Shown: positions 8,098 through 17,061, numbered from the stretch's first letter. The stretch is 64,000 nt of DNA from Thaumasiovibrio sp047250365 (GCF_047250365.1 NZ_JBLBVL010000001.1:372001-436000), one strand, 5' to 3'. Translations and numbers: made by a program. The notes: generated from the letters alone by a model not told the origin.

Positions 8098-9060
8098 TTA
8101 AAATCTCACCAGTGCAGATGCCCAGGTAAACCCACCACCAAACGCTTCAAGTAATAGCAGTTGTCCACGTTGAATTCGGCCATCTCTAACCGCTTCATCT
8201 AAGGCCGTCGGGACAGTCGCTGCAGATGTGTTGCCATGGCGATCAAGTGTAACTACCACCTGATCCATTGACATAGACAGCTTACGCGCGGTGGCATTAA
8301 TGATTCGATAATTCGCCTGATGTGGCACTAACCAATCAAGCTCACTCTTATCTAAATTGTTGGCCGCCAAAGTTTCATTCACCACATTGGCTAACTGAGT
8401 AACCGCGACCTTAAATACTTCATTTCCGGCCATATGAAGCCATGCATCGCTACTCTCATCGCCATGAGCACCACGTTGTGGGTACTCTAAACTGAGTAAG
8501 TCGCCAAAACGGCCATCTGCATGCATATGGGTCGACAGTATGCCAGGCTCTTCACTGGCACTAACAATTACCGCACCAGCTCCATCGCCAAATAGAATAA
8601 TGGTACCGCGATCCTCTGGATCACATGCTGCTGCCAGCTTATCTGCACCAATCACTAACGCATTCTTGGCCATGCCAGATTTCACATACTGATCGGCGAC
8701 GCTTAACGCATAGCAAAAACCAGAGCAAGCGGCTGCAATATCAAACGCAGGCGCCCCATGAATATCCAGCAAGCCCTGTACCTGACAGGCTGCCGAAGGA
8801 AACGCGTGAGACGCACTGGTGGTGGCAACGATAATTAAATCGATATCGTGCTTATCAATACCAGCCATCTCGATGGCATTCAGCGCCGCTTGATGCGCCA
8901 TCATCGCGACAGTTTCGTCTTCGCGGGCAATACGGCGCTCACGGATACCAGTTCGAGTAACGATCCACTCATCGCTGGTTTCTACCATTTTTTCTAAATC
9001 CGCATTACTACGAACTTGTTCAGGCAAATAGCTACCTGTACCTAGAATCTTGCTATACAT
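8098..9060 (-). CDS. fabH: Beta-ketoacyl-ACP synthase III
   Basis: FabH (KAS III) condenses acetyl-CoA with malonyl-ACP to start type II fatty-acid synthesis. The 320-residue protein has the triad Cys112 in AACSGF, His247 in PHQANYRI and Asn277 in GNTSAAT. Length and motifs match E. coli FabH closely. Only 5 bp separate it from plsX, indicating co-transcription and probably coupled translation. Confidence 0.98.
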   Translation of the reverse strand: MYSKILGTGSYLPEQVRSNADLEKMVETSDEWIVTRTGIRERRIAREDETVAMMAHQAALNAIEMAGIDKHDIDLIIVATTSASHAFPSAACQVQGLLDIHGAPAFDIAAACSGFCYALSVADQYVKSGMAKNALVIGADKLAAACDPEDRGTIILFGDGAGAVIVSASEEPGILSTHMHADGRFGDLLSLEYPQRGAHGDESSDAWLHMAGNEVFKVAVTQLANVVNETLAANNLDKSELDWLVPHQANYRIINATARKLSMSMDQVVVTLDRHGNTSAATVPTALDEAVRDGRIQRGQLLLLEAFGGGFTWASALVRF

Positions 9061-9065
9061 AAGGA

Positions 9066-10088
9066 CTAGTAATGCCTCTCAAGTAGGAGTGCTTCCAAAC
9101 GGTCATTGATCTTATTTGGGATCTGATGTTCAACTTCCAGCACCGCTTCATTAATTGCATTTGCAAACGCGGCAACATCAGCACGTCCGTGACTTTTAAC
9201 AACAATGCCGCGCAATCCTAACAGACTTGCTCCATTATACTGGTCGGGGTTCAGTTGTTTAAAGCTCTCAAATAGGTCAGCAAATAACCACTTGGCTAAC
9301 CAACGGCGTAATGGGTTCCTTCCTACTGTGTTTCGAATGCGATCAATAAAGAGTCTAGCGACACCTTCACTGGTTTTCAGTGAAACGTTACCAACAAAAC
9401 CATCACAGACGATAACGTCAGCCTGTCCGGTATAGATTTGATCACCTTCGATATAACCTTGAAAGTTAACATCTGGGGATTGGCTTAACTGCTCAGCACA
9501 CTGCTTGACTAAATCGTTACCTTTTATGTCTTCTTCGCCGATATTGAGCAATGCAACTTTAGGAGAAGCAATGTCATGCTGTTCCGCTAATACCGCTCCC
9601 ATGACGGCAAACTGAAACAACGTATCAGCATCACAGGCAACATTTGCGCCCAAATCGAGCAACCAAGTTGATCTTTCCTGTAATGTTGGGATCTGAGAGA
9701 CCAAAGCAGGTCGATCTACACCAGGTAGGAGTTTTAATAAGTAACGAGATAATCCGACCAACGCTCCGGTATTACCGGCACTGACGCAGGCGTCAGCCTC
9801 TCCTGAGGCGACCATCTCCAATGCAATGCGCATTGAACTGCCCATACTACGTCTTAATGCCTTGGACGGCTGCGTATCATTTGCGATCACATGATCACAA
9901 TGAACAATTCGGATTCGAGGATGATGAGCGTGATTAAGAAGTGTTAACTGAGATGAAATCTCGGCGAGATCGCCGATGATAATGACTTTTAGCGCCGGGT
10001 TTTGCAACAGTGCCTGCACAACGGCAGGCACTGTTACCTGGGGACCGAAATCCCCACCCATTGCATCAAGTGCAACGGATAGACCCAT
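9066..10088 (-). CDS. plsX: Phosphate acyltransferase PlsX
   Basis: PlsX makes acyl-phosphate from acyl-ACP, feeding phospholipid synthesis and linking it to the neighbouring fab genes. The 340-residue protein shows the N-terminal LDAMGGDFGP motif, SAGNTGALVGL, DLGANVACD, LLNIGEE and the C-terminal LNPDQYNGASLLGL block. It lies 12 bp downstream of rpmF, the conserved rpmF-plsX-fabH order. Confidence 0.97.
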   Translation of the reverse strand: MGLSVALDAMGGDFGPQVTVPAVVQALLQNPALKVIIIGDLAEISSQLTLLNHAHHPRIRIVHCDHVIANDTQPSKALRRSMGSSMRIALEMVASGEADACVSAGNTGALVGLSRYLLKLLPGVDRPALVSQIPTLQERSTWLLDLGANVACDADTLFQFAVMGAVLAEQHDIASPKVALLNIGEEDIKGNDLVKQCAEQLSQSPDVNFQGYIEGDQIYTGQADVIVCDGFVGNVSLKTSEGVARLFIDRIRNTVGRNPLRRWLAKWLFADLFESFKQLNPDQYNGASLLGLRGIVVKSHGRADVAAFANAINEAVLEVEHQIPNKINDRLEALLLERHY

Positions 10089-10100
10089 AAAGGCTCAACC

Positions 10101-10271
10101 TTACTTGTTGATAACCTTACGGCCACGGTAGAAACCGTCTGCAGTCACATTGTGACGCAGGTGAGTTTCACCGCTGGTTACGTCTACAGATGTCGCTTGG
10201 GTAGTCAGCGCATCGTGTGAACGACGCTGTCCGCGACGTGAGCGCGTTACTTTGCTTTTTTGTACGGCCAT
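10101..10271 (-). CDS. rpmF: 50S ribosomal protein L32
   Basis: A 56-residue basic protein reading MAVQKSKVTRSRRGQRRSHD at its start and ending FYRGRKVINK, the full length and pattern of bacterial L32. In this copy the zinc-finger cysteines found in some L32 proteins are absent, as in E. coli. The SD AAGGAG is 9 nt before the ATG. It sits 5 bp after yceD and 12 bp before plsX. It links ribosome production to lipid synthesis in one operon. Confidence 0.97.
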   Translation of the reverse strand: MAVQKSKVTRSRRGQRRSHDALTTQATSVDVTSGETHLRHNVTADGFYRGRKVINK

Positions 10272-10276
10272 TGACC

Positions 10277-10807
10277 CTACTCCTTGTTACTTTGCTTTAA
10301 AGATTCTAATACGGCAAATGGATTCGGACGCTCATCAGCAGATGGGATCTCTCCAAAAACCAAGTTATCAGAAGAGACTTTACAGTCTACTTCGTCATGC
10401 ATGGCAACTTGTGGTAACGCTACGATCAACTCGTCTTCGACAAGTTGAAGCAGGTTGATCTCACCATTTTCGTCGATTTCAATCGGCTCATAAGCTTCAG
10501 GTAACTCATCTGCCTGCTCCGGCTTGCGAAGCGGACTGTAATAGAACTCGACTTCATAGTGGTGAGTGTATGGTTCGCCACAACGCTGACATGCCAAGTC
10601 TACTGTTACCTCGGCTACACCGTGAACAACAATCAAACCTTGCTTGTCAATGTCGAAAGTTAACGTGACACTCGCATCACTATTTACGCTATAGGAAGAC
10701 ACAGCCAGTCGCTCTAAAAGTTCTGCGCCAATGATACCATTGTAGTCAGAGCGTTTTTGAGCAGCCCGGGAAGGGTCAACCGTCAGCGGTAATTTTACCT
10801 TTTGCAT
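10277..10807 (-). CDS. yceD: YceD (DUF177) family protein, 23S rRNA accumulation
   Basis: This 176-residue protein belongs to the DUF177/YceD family, which in E. coli and plants is implicated in 23S rRNA accumulation. The start MQKVKLPLTVDP and the CQRCGEPY motif (Cys73 and Cys76) match E. coli, with LPEAYEPIEIDENGEI and the terminal NPFAVLESLK block. It is the first gene of the lipid operon. The homology-supported ATG lies only 9 nt after a strong -10 hexamer, so the mRNA may be nearly leaderless. No SD is visible upstream. Confidence 0.94.
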   Translation of the reverse strand: MQKVKLPLTVDPSRAAQKRSDYNGIIGAELLERLAVSSYSVNSDASVTLTFDIDKQGLIVVHGVAEVTVDLACQRCGEPYTHHYEVEFYYSPLRKPEQADELPEAYEPIEIDENGEINLLQLVEDELIVALPQVAMHDEVDCKVSSDNLVFGEIPSADERPNPFAVLESLKQSNKE

Positions 10808-10816
10808 AGGGCGCGG

Positions 10817-10845
10817 ATTTTATCTGTCTAATCGCTCTGAGTCAA
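10817..10845 (-). promoter_or_regulatory. Sigma-70 promoter of yceD-rpmF-plsX-fab operon
   Basis: On the minus strand TTGACT, exactly 17 bp, then TAAAAT: five of six consensus bases in each hexamer. The -10 hexamer ends 9 nt before the yceD start codon. Confidence 0.82.
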
Positions 10846-11187
10846 AGAAAAATAGAACAAATTTCTATCGCTGAACACTTCTATTGATACTCGCACATGA
10901 TATCGCCACATTTGAACAAAAAGCCGTCAGCTCTTTTGCTTGCCTGTAGAAATAACTTGGCGGCTTGAGATGGCAATATGGACAGTCACATATGAGCGAT
11001 AACAATACGTATTTGTTCAACACTGCACACCAGTATATCAAGCGACTTGAGTATAATGGCTTCTTGGTAAACTAACACCAAAAATTGTCTTCTTTGATTC
11101 GTGTAGAAAAAATTTCAGCGTGATCGCCACCAATAACGACACAACTATGGCAAACTAACTCATTGACCTCAAAGGATGGAGAATTTA
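10846..11187. other. Divergent intergenic region yceD / DUF218 gene
   Basis: About 340 bp without a recognised gene. It must hold the promoter of the plus-strand DUF218 gene; a TATAAT at 11052-11057 is a possible -10 but has no clear -35. A 27-codon plus-strand frame (10992-11075, ATGAGCGATAAC...) has only a weak SD (GGA 9 nt upstream) and is not called as a gene. No strong RNA hairpin with a T-tract was seen. Confidence 0.4.
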
Positions 11188-11823
11188 ATGACCAAACGGT
11201 TATATCAGTACATTGAGATCTTGTGGGATTACATGCAAGTCGATCACACCCTTTCCCCGAGTGAATGCATCATCGTCCTATGCAGTAACGACACGCGTGT
11301 TGCTGACTATGCAGCGAAGCTATACCTGGATGGTTTTGCCCCCTATTTGATTTTTTCAGGCGGTGAAGGGCGCTTTACTAATGGCCTTTTTGACCGCAGT
11401 GAAGCAGAAACCTTCGCCACTATCGCACAAGACATGGGCGTGCCAGCCCAGGCTATTTACACCGAAACGCTATCAAGCAATACTGGGGAGAATGTACAAT
11501 TCACCCATCAATTGCTGCAATCTCTCGGTTTGGAGTTCTCCAACATAATTCTCGTGCAAAAGCCATTTATGGAGCGCCGCACTCTGGCAACGTTTATGAA
11601 ACAGTGGCCGAGTCACATCGAAAAACTACAGGTAACGTCAACTAGGCAGTGCTTTTTTGACTATATAAATAGAGAAATGCCATTAGACAGAGTACTTAAA
11701 GCGCTGTTGGCTGATTTCGAACGTATAAAAACGTACCCAGATAAAGGCTTTCAAACTAAGCAACACGTACCTGAAGAGGTCGAGCAAGCCTACCAGTATA
11801 TCTGCCAGCGCTACCCATTATAA
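11188..11823 (+). CDS. YdcF-like DUF218 protein of unknown function
   Basis: This 211-residue protein matches the DUF218 fold in its YdcF branch: CIIVLCSNDTRVADYAAKLYLDG, FSGGEG, SEAETFA, the SSNTGENVQFT motif and QKPFMERRTLATF, all of which have counterparts in E. coli YdcF. YdcF was reported to bind S-adenosylmethionine, but no physiological role is secure. There is no signal peptide or membrane segment, unlike the ElyC/SanA branch, so it is probably cytoplasmic. An in-frame ATG lies at 11176, but the one at 11188 has GGAG 6 nt upstream and is preferred. It stands alone between the yceD and yceF units. Confidence 0.8.
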   Translation: MTKRLYQYIEILWDYMQVDHTLSPSECIIVLCSNDTRVADYAAKLYLDGFAPYLIFSGGEGRFTNGLFDRSEAETFATIAQDMGVPAQAIYTETLSSNTGENVQFTHQLLQSLGLEFSNIILVQKPFMERRTLATFMKQWPSHIEKLQVTSTRQCFFDYINREMPLDRVLKALLADFERIKTYPDKGFQTKQHVPEEVEQAYQYICQRYPL

Positions 11824-11955
11824 TGCTAGAACTACGCTCTGATCTCTTTTACAACGGAAAGGCAGTACACCGTTTAAGTAGAGTACTCAGTTCCCATTCT
11901 CATTACTGAATAACAATGGTAATTTACTCATCCAATTTGAAAAGGTAGATACCCC

Positions 11956-12540
11956 ATGTCAACTCCCCTGATCCTTGCTTCCAGTTCCCCTTTCAGAAAA
12001 GCGTTACTTGAAAAGTTGCAGCTCCCATTTAGCACTTTTGATCCCGCGATTGATGAAAGTGCCCACCTTAATGAGGACCCAGAGCAGCTAGTTGAACGGT
12101 TAAGTATTGCCAAAGCACAGGCCGGGAAGCAGCAGTTTGACCATCACTGGATTATCGGCTCTGATCAGGTGTGTGTTTTAGATGGTCAGATCACTGGCAA
12201 ACCAGGAAACTTTGCTAACGCGGTTGCACAACTAAAAAAGGCGCAAGGAAAGCGTGTCACCTTTTATACTGGTTTAGCCCTTTATCACACTGGCACAGAA
12301 AAGCTACACCATACCGTAGAGCCTTTTCATGTTCAGTTCCGCTCTCTTAGCGATAATGAAATTGCCGCTTATGTCGAGCTTGAACAGCCCTACTGGTGTG
12401 CAGGAAGCTTTAAATGCGAAGGGCTGGGTATCTCACTGTTCGAATCGATGCAAGGACGAGACCCAAATACACTAATAGGACTACCTTTAATCGCATTGAC
12501 TGACATGTTACGCCAAGAGGGAATAAGCCCCCTACGCTAA
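11956..12540 (+). CDS. yceF: Maf-family nucleotide pyrophosphatase YceF
   Basis: The 194-residue protein is the YceF branch of Maf nucleoside triphosphate pyrophosphatases; E. coli YceF hydrolyses m7GTP and related modified nucleotides. It has the N-terminal LASSSPFRKALLEKL phosphate-binding motif, the catalytic GSDQVCVLDG (Asp70) and GKP, and the terminal EGRDPN-like block (QGRDPNTLIGLPL). It faces rluC tail to tail, as in E. coli where rluC, yceF and yceD also cluster. Confidence 0.95.
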   Translation: MSTPLILASSSPFRKALLEKLQLPFSTFDPAIDESAHLNEDPEQLVERLSIAKAQAGKQQFDHHWIIGSDQVCVLDGQITGKPGNFANAVAQLKKAQGKRVTFYTGLALYHTGTEKLHHTVEPFHVQFRSLSDNEIAAYVELEQPYWCAGSFKCEGLGISLFESMQGRDPNTLIGLPLIALTDMLRQEGISPLR

Positions 12541-12548
12541 GCAGGGGG
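12528..12548 (+). terminator. Weak terminator-like hairpin between yceF and rluC
   Basis: CCCCCT/AGGGGG arms with a 9-nt loop overlapping the yceF stop, followed by ACAATTTT. The T-tract is short, so termination efficiency is doubtful. Confidence 0.35.
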
Positions 12549-12569
12549 ACAATTTTAAGCAAGAATGGA

Positions 12570-13514
12570 TTACTGCTTACGAAGGAAGGTGAGCGCTTGC
12601 TCCAACTCGCTACCCATTGGGGCATTTAGCTCCATCGCCTCTTCCGATGCTGGATGAACAAAACGGATGTTCGCAGCATGTAAAAATAGGCGATTAAGAC
12701 CAGCTTTTGCCGTGTAAGCATCAAAACGGCGATCACCATATCGGTCATCCCACGCAATGGGGTGACCTGTATACTGACAATGCACTCGGATCTGATGGGT
12801 CCGCCCCGTTACCGGACTAGCCTGAACCAAAGTTGCTTGCTCAAAGCGTTCTATCACCCTGAAGCGAGTATCTGACGCTTTTCCGTTAGGATTAACGCGA
12901 ACGATGCTATTTACTTCATTTTTAAGTAATGGTGCCGTGACCTTCTTACAACTGGCCTTCCACTCTCCCATCACCAAGGCAAAATAATATTTTTGTACCG
13001 TTTTGTTACGAAACTGCTCTTGCAAGTGCCGCAATGCCGAACGTTTCTTCGCAATAAGCAATATTCCAGACGTATCGCGATCAATTCGGTGAACTAGCTC
13101 GAGAAAACGCGCTTCAGGTCGCAGTGCTCTCAATGCTTCAATAGCACCAAATTTTAAACCACTTCCGCCATGCACTGCCGTGCCCGACGGTTTGTTTAAT
13201 ACCAATAGGTGATCATCTTCATAAATGATGCAATGCTCAAGCTCTGCAACCTTACTCAGCTTGGTGCTCACTGGCGCAGCATTTTCTGGCTCTGGCACCC
13301 GAATTGGCGGGACTCGAATCAAATCGCCCGCTTGTAATTTATACTCTGGTTTTATGCGCTTTTTATTAACTCGTACCTCGCCTTTACGTAATACTCTGTA
13401 AATCATACTTTTCGGTACGTTTTTTAGCCTTGCACGCAGAAAATTATCAATACGTTGGCCTTCGAAATCATCAGCAATCTCGATGAATTGCACTTTAGGT
13501 TTATCATCTTTCAT
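12570..13514 (-). CDS. rluC: 23S rRNA pseudouridine synthase C
   Basis: RluC makes pseudouridines 955, 2504 and 2580 in 23S rRNA. The protein has an N-terminal S4 domain (RIDNFLRARLKNVPKSMIYRVLRKGEVRVN) and the RluA-family catalytic motif HRIDRDTSG with Asp145. Other blocks are LLVLNKPSGTAVHGG and PVTGRTHQIRVH. An in-frame ATG at 13532 would add six residues and has AAGGG too close for use. The 13514 ATG matches the E. coli N-terminus; neither has a good SD. The gene is divergent from rne, as in E. coli. Confidence 0.95.
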   Translation of the reverse strand: MKDDKPKVQFIEIADDFEGQRIDNFLRARLKNVPKSMIYRVLRKGEVRVNKKRIKPEYKLQAGDLIRVPPIRVPEPENAAPVSTKLSKVAELEHCIIYEDDHLLVLNKPSGTAVHGGSGLKFGAIEALRALRPEARFLELVHRIDRDTSGILLIAKKRSALRHLQEQFRNKTVQKYYFALVMGEWKASCKKVTAPLLKNEVNSIVRVNPNGKASDTRFRVIERFEQATLVQASPVTGRTHQIRVHCQYTGHPIAWDDRYGDRRFDAYTAKAGLNRLFLHAANIRFVHPASEEAMELNAPMGSELEQALTFLRKQ

Positions 13515-13546
13515 AGCGTTTAAGTGTAACATGCCCTTAAAGCGGA

Positions 13547-13575
13547 TTGCCGCAAATTTATCTCCCTGCTATCAT
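13547..13575 (+). promoter_or_regulatory. Candidate rne promoter
   Basis: TTGCCG, 17 bp, TATCAT (4/6 and 5/6 consensus bases). Transcription would begin near 13582 and give a leader of about 347 nt, close to the roughly 360-nt leader of E. coli rne. Confidence 0.6.
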
Positions 13576-13581
13576 ACCCTA

Positions 13582-13928
13582 TTGAAGGGGACTTTTTGCC
13601 CGTTCAAGTAATCAGGTGAGCACTTATTCACCACTATGACTGTTATTTAGACACGTCTGACAAAGAGATGCAGCAATCGGCGTAAGACATTCTCCTGTTG
13701 GACATTGAATAACGAGCAAGAATGCGTTTTTTTTATCGGTGTCATAGATGCAACCGCGAACGTGGTGTTCCTCGCTCGCAATCCATTGCGACATAACGAG
13801 TGAAGTATAGCCCTAGAGCACCCCTGAAATTCCAGCCGTGAGGCTCTAACACATCAGACTTGGGGTCAGGCAGCATTGAGAGAAGAAACGGATTCTACTC
13901 GTTACTACATTAAAATGAGTATAAATTA
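13582..13928 (+). promoter_or_regulatory. rne 5' UTR autoregulatory leader
   Basis: A long non-coding leader precedes rne. It includes a clear stem at 13771-13800: TCGCAA/TTGCGA around TCCA, extended by CTCG/CGAG across an internal loop. In E. coli the rne 5' UTR contains hairpins that RNase E binds to shorten its own message (Rfam rne5). Placement, length and this stem suggest the same element; the structural match was not computed. Confidence 0.7.
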
Positions 13929-16900
13929 ATGAAAAGAATGTTGATTAACGCAACTCAGAAGGAAGAGTTGCGCGTCGCATTAGTCGACGGTCAGCGCTTA
14001 TACGATTTAGATATCGAAAGCCCTGGTCATGAATCAAAAAAAGCAAATATCTACAAAGGTAAAATCACCCGTATAGAACCAAGTCTAGAAGCTGCATTTG
14101 TTGACTACGGTGCAGAACGACACGGTTTCCTTCCTTTAAAAGAAATTGCGCACGAATATTTCCCGGCTAACTACACCGCTCAAGGTCGTCCCAACATCAA
14201 AGAAGTGTTGCGTGAAGGCCAAGAAGTGATTGTTCAGGTTGATAAGGAAGAACGCGGCAACAAAGGAGCTGCATTAACAACCTTTATCTCTCTGGCAGGT
14301 AGTTACCTAGTATTGATGCCTAACAACCCACGTGCTGGTGGTATTTCACGCCGCATCGAGGGTGACGAACGTACACAATTAAAAGCAGCACTTAGCACGT
14401 TAGAACTGCCTCAAGGCATGGGGCTTATTGTGCGTACTGCTGGTGTGGGTAAATCTGCTGAAGAGCTAGAGTGGGATCTTAACGTTCTATTAAATCATTG
14501 GAACGCTGTAAAAGAAGTCGCGACAACCCACCCTGCCCCATTATTGATACATCAAGAAAGTAACGTGATCGCTCGCGCTATCCGAGATTATCTACGCCGT
14601 GATATCGGTGAAATCTTGATTGATAGCCCGACTATCTACGACCGCGCTCGTGAGCACATTAAACTGGTTCGCCCTGACTTCCTAAATCGCATTAAGCGTT
14701 ATGAAGGCGAGGTACCGCTATTTAGTCACTACCAAATCGAGTCTCAAATTGAGTCTGCTTTCCAGCGTGAAGTTCGCCTCCCTTCTGGCGGCTCTATCGT
14801 TATCGATCCAACGGAAGCACTAACCTCTATCGATATTAACTCTGCCCGCGCAACAAAGGGTGGCGATATCGAGGAGACAGCACTACAAACAAACCTAGAA
14901 GCGGCAGAAGAGATCGCGCGCCAACTGCGCTTGCGTGACCTTGGTGGCCTTGTGGTTATCGATTTTATCGATATGACCCCAGTTCGTCACCAACGTGAAG
15001 TTGAAAATAAGCTGCGCGAATCTGTTCGCATGGACCGCGCTCGAGTACAGATTGGGCGAATTTCTCGCTTTGGTCTCCTTGAAATGTCACGCCAACGCTT
15101 AAGCCCATCTTTGGCAGAAGCAAGTCACCATGTTTGCCCTCGCTGTACGGGAACTGGTGTCGTGCGTGATAATGAGTCTTTGTCGCTCTCTATTCTACGT
15201 CTAATTGAAGAAGAAGCCCTGAAGGACAACACTGCTCAAGTGTTAGCTATCGTCCCTGTCGCCATTGCTTCTTATCTTCTTAACGAGAAACGTCGCTCGG
15301 TTCAACATATTGAAAAGTATCACAATGTAAAAGCTGTTGTGGTGCCAAATGCCAATATGGAAACACCGCATTTTGACGTTATTCGTGTCCGTGGTGGTGA
15401 AGAACAAGATACGCTGTCGTATCATATTCCAAAACAAATCGACGCATTACGTGAAGCTGAGCAGACAGAAGCGCAAGCAGAAGCCCCTGTTAAGAAGCGA
15501 GAAGAGCCTGTTCTTCAAGGGTTTAGTGCTCCTAAAGAGCCTGCACCTATTGTTAAAGCACAAAAAGCTGAACCGAAGAAACAAGAGAAGGTCGAAAGCA
15601 AGCCTGGATTATTCTCTCGCTTGATTGCTGCAATTTCCGCGCTATTTAGTAACGAAGAAGAGCCAAAGAAAGAGCAATCGAAAAAGGACGAACAAGCACG
15701 CCATAAACCGCGTGACAATCGCAACAACCGCAATCGCAATCGCCAGCGTAATAACCGCAATCGTCAACACGATAAGCGTGACAACGAGGCCACAAGCGAA
15801 GAGCGTAGCGAGCAGAGCGGTAATCGACGTCGCAACGATCGTAATAAACCTCGTCGTCAAGAAACTAACGACAAGGCTATCGATCGCGAAGATAAAACGA
15901 CGAAACCCGCTAAACAGCAGCGTAAGCCTGTCGACAAGCCTGTCACTGCTGAAGCTCAGCCAGAAAAGAAAGCGGAGAAAGTTAAGCAGCGCCGTCAACG
16001 CCGTAAGCTTGATAAAAAGATCCGTGTCGAGCAGCCTAAGCCAGAGCAAAATAGCGCTGAATTAGAGCAAGCTGGCAAAGCAATCGCAGAGCAAGCTAAA
16101 GCAGAGAACGTTGATCAAGTCGCAGCAACAAATGATGATAAAGGCGAGAAAAAACAACGCCGTAATCGTCGCACTCCGCGTCATTTGCGCTCTAGCGGCC
16201 AGCGTCGTCGTCGTTACCGTGACAATGACCAAGTTGCCGATGCTGTTACGCATGCTGTAGAACAAGCTGCTGATTGCATCAGCGACATGGAGAACGTCGT
16301 TAGCGTTATCGACAAACCAAACGCGGTTGTACTAAAATCTGGCGTTGCTTCTCCAGAAATGGCAATGGGTAAAGTATGGCCTTCGCACAAAGTTGCGGTT
16401 CATCAGCAACCTGAAGCAACCAACGCTATGCAAGAGAAAACGCCGGGTCAGTATGGTGTGGCGCGTCCTGAAGCAGCAATGGGTAAAATTGTATTGCCTT
16501 ATACTGGTCGCAACCAAGCACCGGTTGTTGATGCACCTGCGGCGCCTGTCGCTAAGAAACCTGTCGTAGAGGCAGCACCAACAGAAGAGCCTGCGGTTGT
16601 TGCGGCACAACCTGCTGCAGCTGTTACTGCTGAAACGGTTGCAACACCAGCCAAAAAAGAGGCAACAGGAGCAGCTAGCTCTCCTGCTCAAGCGCCGGGT
16701 AAGCCTCAGAAAGCTGTTGTAGCGGCACCTGAGATCGAAGCGGCTCCTGTAATCGAAGCAGAACCTGTAATCGAAGCAGAGCCTGTAATCGAAGCAGAAC
16801 CAGCGACCAAAGCAGCATCGACGACGACACCAGAAGTAAACGTTGTTACTGTGCTAGGAAAAGGTCACGCAAGTGCCCCTATGGTGAAAGCGCCTGCGCC

Positions 16901-17030
16901 TCACAAAGAGGTGGCAAATGTTGATGTTCCTGCGGCGGCATTCCGTCAGTCCAATGAAACATATCGTCAAGCAGGTAGCCAAGTCGCTACAAGCCAAGCA
17001 ACCGCGCCAATGGCGAAAACCATTGCCTAA
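13929..17030 (+). CDS. rne: Ribonuclease E
   Basis: RNase E is the essential endonuclease and scaffold of the RNA degradosome. The catalytic half (about 1-520) is almost colinear with E. coli. It has an S1 domain, the 5'-sensor/RNase H-like regions, metal ligands Asp302 and Asp345, and the Zn-link CPRCTGTG (Cys403, Cys406). The 1033-residue protein continues with the membrane-targeting amphipathic helix (PGLFSRLIAAISALF, about 559-573) and long Arg/Lys-rich RNA-binding stretches. Two MGK-containing micromotifs follow near 808 and 847, then a VIEAEP repeat and a terminal APMVKAPAP block. The C-terminal half is low complexity and length-variable, as usual. Probably autoregulated through its leader. 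Confidence 0.98.
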   Translation: MKRMLINATQKEELRVALVDGQRLYDLDIESPGHESKKANIYKGKITRIEPSLEAAFVDYGAERHGFLPLKEIAHEYFPANYTAQGRPNIKEVLREGQEVIVQVDKEERGNKGAALTTFISLAGSYLVLMPNNPRAGGISRRIEGDERTQLKAALSTLELPQGMGLIVRTAGVGKSAEELEWDLNVLLNHWNAVKEVATTHPAPLLIHQESNVIARAIRDYLRRDIGEILIDSPTIYDRAREHIKLVRPDFLNRIKRYEGEVPLFSHYQIESQIESAFQREVRLPSGGSIVIDPTEALTSIDINSARATKGGDIEETALQTNLEAAEEIARQLRLRDLGGLVVIDFIDMTPVRHQREVENKLRESVRMDRARVQIGRISRFGLLEMSRQRLSPSLAEASHHVCPRCTGTGVVRDNESLSLSILRLIEEEALKDNTAQVLAIVPVAIASYLLNEKRRSVQHIEKYHNVKAVVVPNANMETPHFDVIRVRGGEEQDTLSYHIPKQIDALREAEQTEAQAEAPVKKREEPVLQGFSAPKEPAPIVKAQKAEPKKQEKVESKPGLFSRLIAAISALFSNEEEPKKEQSKKDEQARHKPRDNRNNRNRNRQRNNRNRQHDKRDNEATSEERSEQSGNRRRNDRNKPRRQETNDKAIDREDKTTKPAKQQRKPVDKPVTAEAQPEKKAEKVKQRRQRRKLDKKIRVEQPKPEQNSAELEQAGKAIAEQAKAENVDQVAATNDDKGEKKQRRNRRTPRHLRSSGQRRRRYRDNDQVADAVTHAVEQAADCISDMENVVSVIDKPNAVVLKSGVASPEMAMGKVWPSHKVAVHQQPEATNAMQEKTPGQYGVARPEAAMGKIVLPYTGRNQAPVVDAPAAPVAKKPVVEAAPTEEPAVVAAQPAAAVTAETVATPAKKEATGAASSPAQAPGKPQKAVVAAPEIEAAPVIEAEPVIEAEPVIEAEPATKAASTTTPEVNVVTVLGKGHASAPMVKAPAPHKEVANVDVPAAAFRQSNETYRQAGSQVATSQATAPMAKTIA
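16746..16799 (+). repeat. 18-bp tandem repeat in rne
   Basis: Three consecutive near-identical 18-bp units (CCTGTAATCGAAGCAGAA with one G/A change) encoding P-VIEAE units in the disordered tail of RNase E. In-frame, so copy changes would only alter linker length. Confidence 0.85.
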
Positions 17031-17061
17031 TTGCTTTATGTGATATCTCAACGTAAATAAA

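Noticed and set aside
10992..11075. 27-codon plus-strand frame in the yceD-DUF218 gap
   Set aside because: Weak SD and short length; kept only as a note in the intergenic entry.
15642..16691. Several long minus-strand and alternative-frame ORFs inside rne
   Set aside because: They arise from the low-complexity Arg/Lys/Glu/Ala-rich RNase E tail, have biased leucine/arginine composition and no ribosome binding sites.
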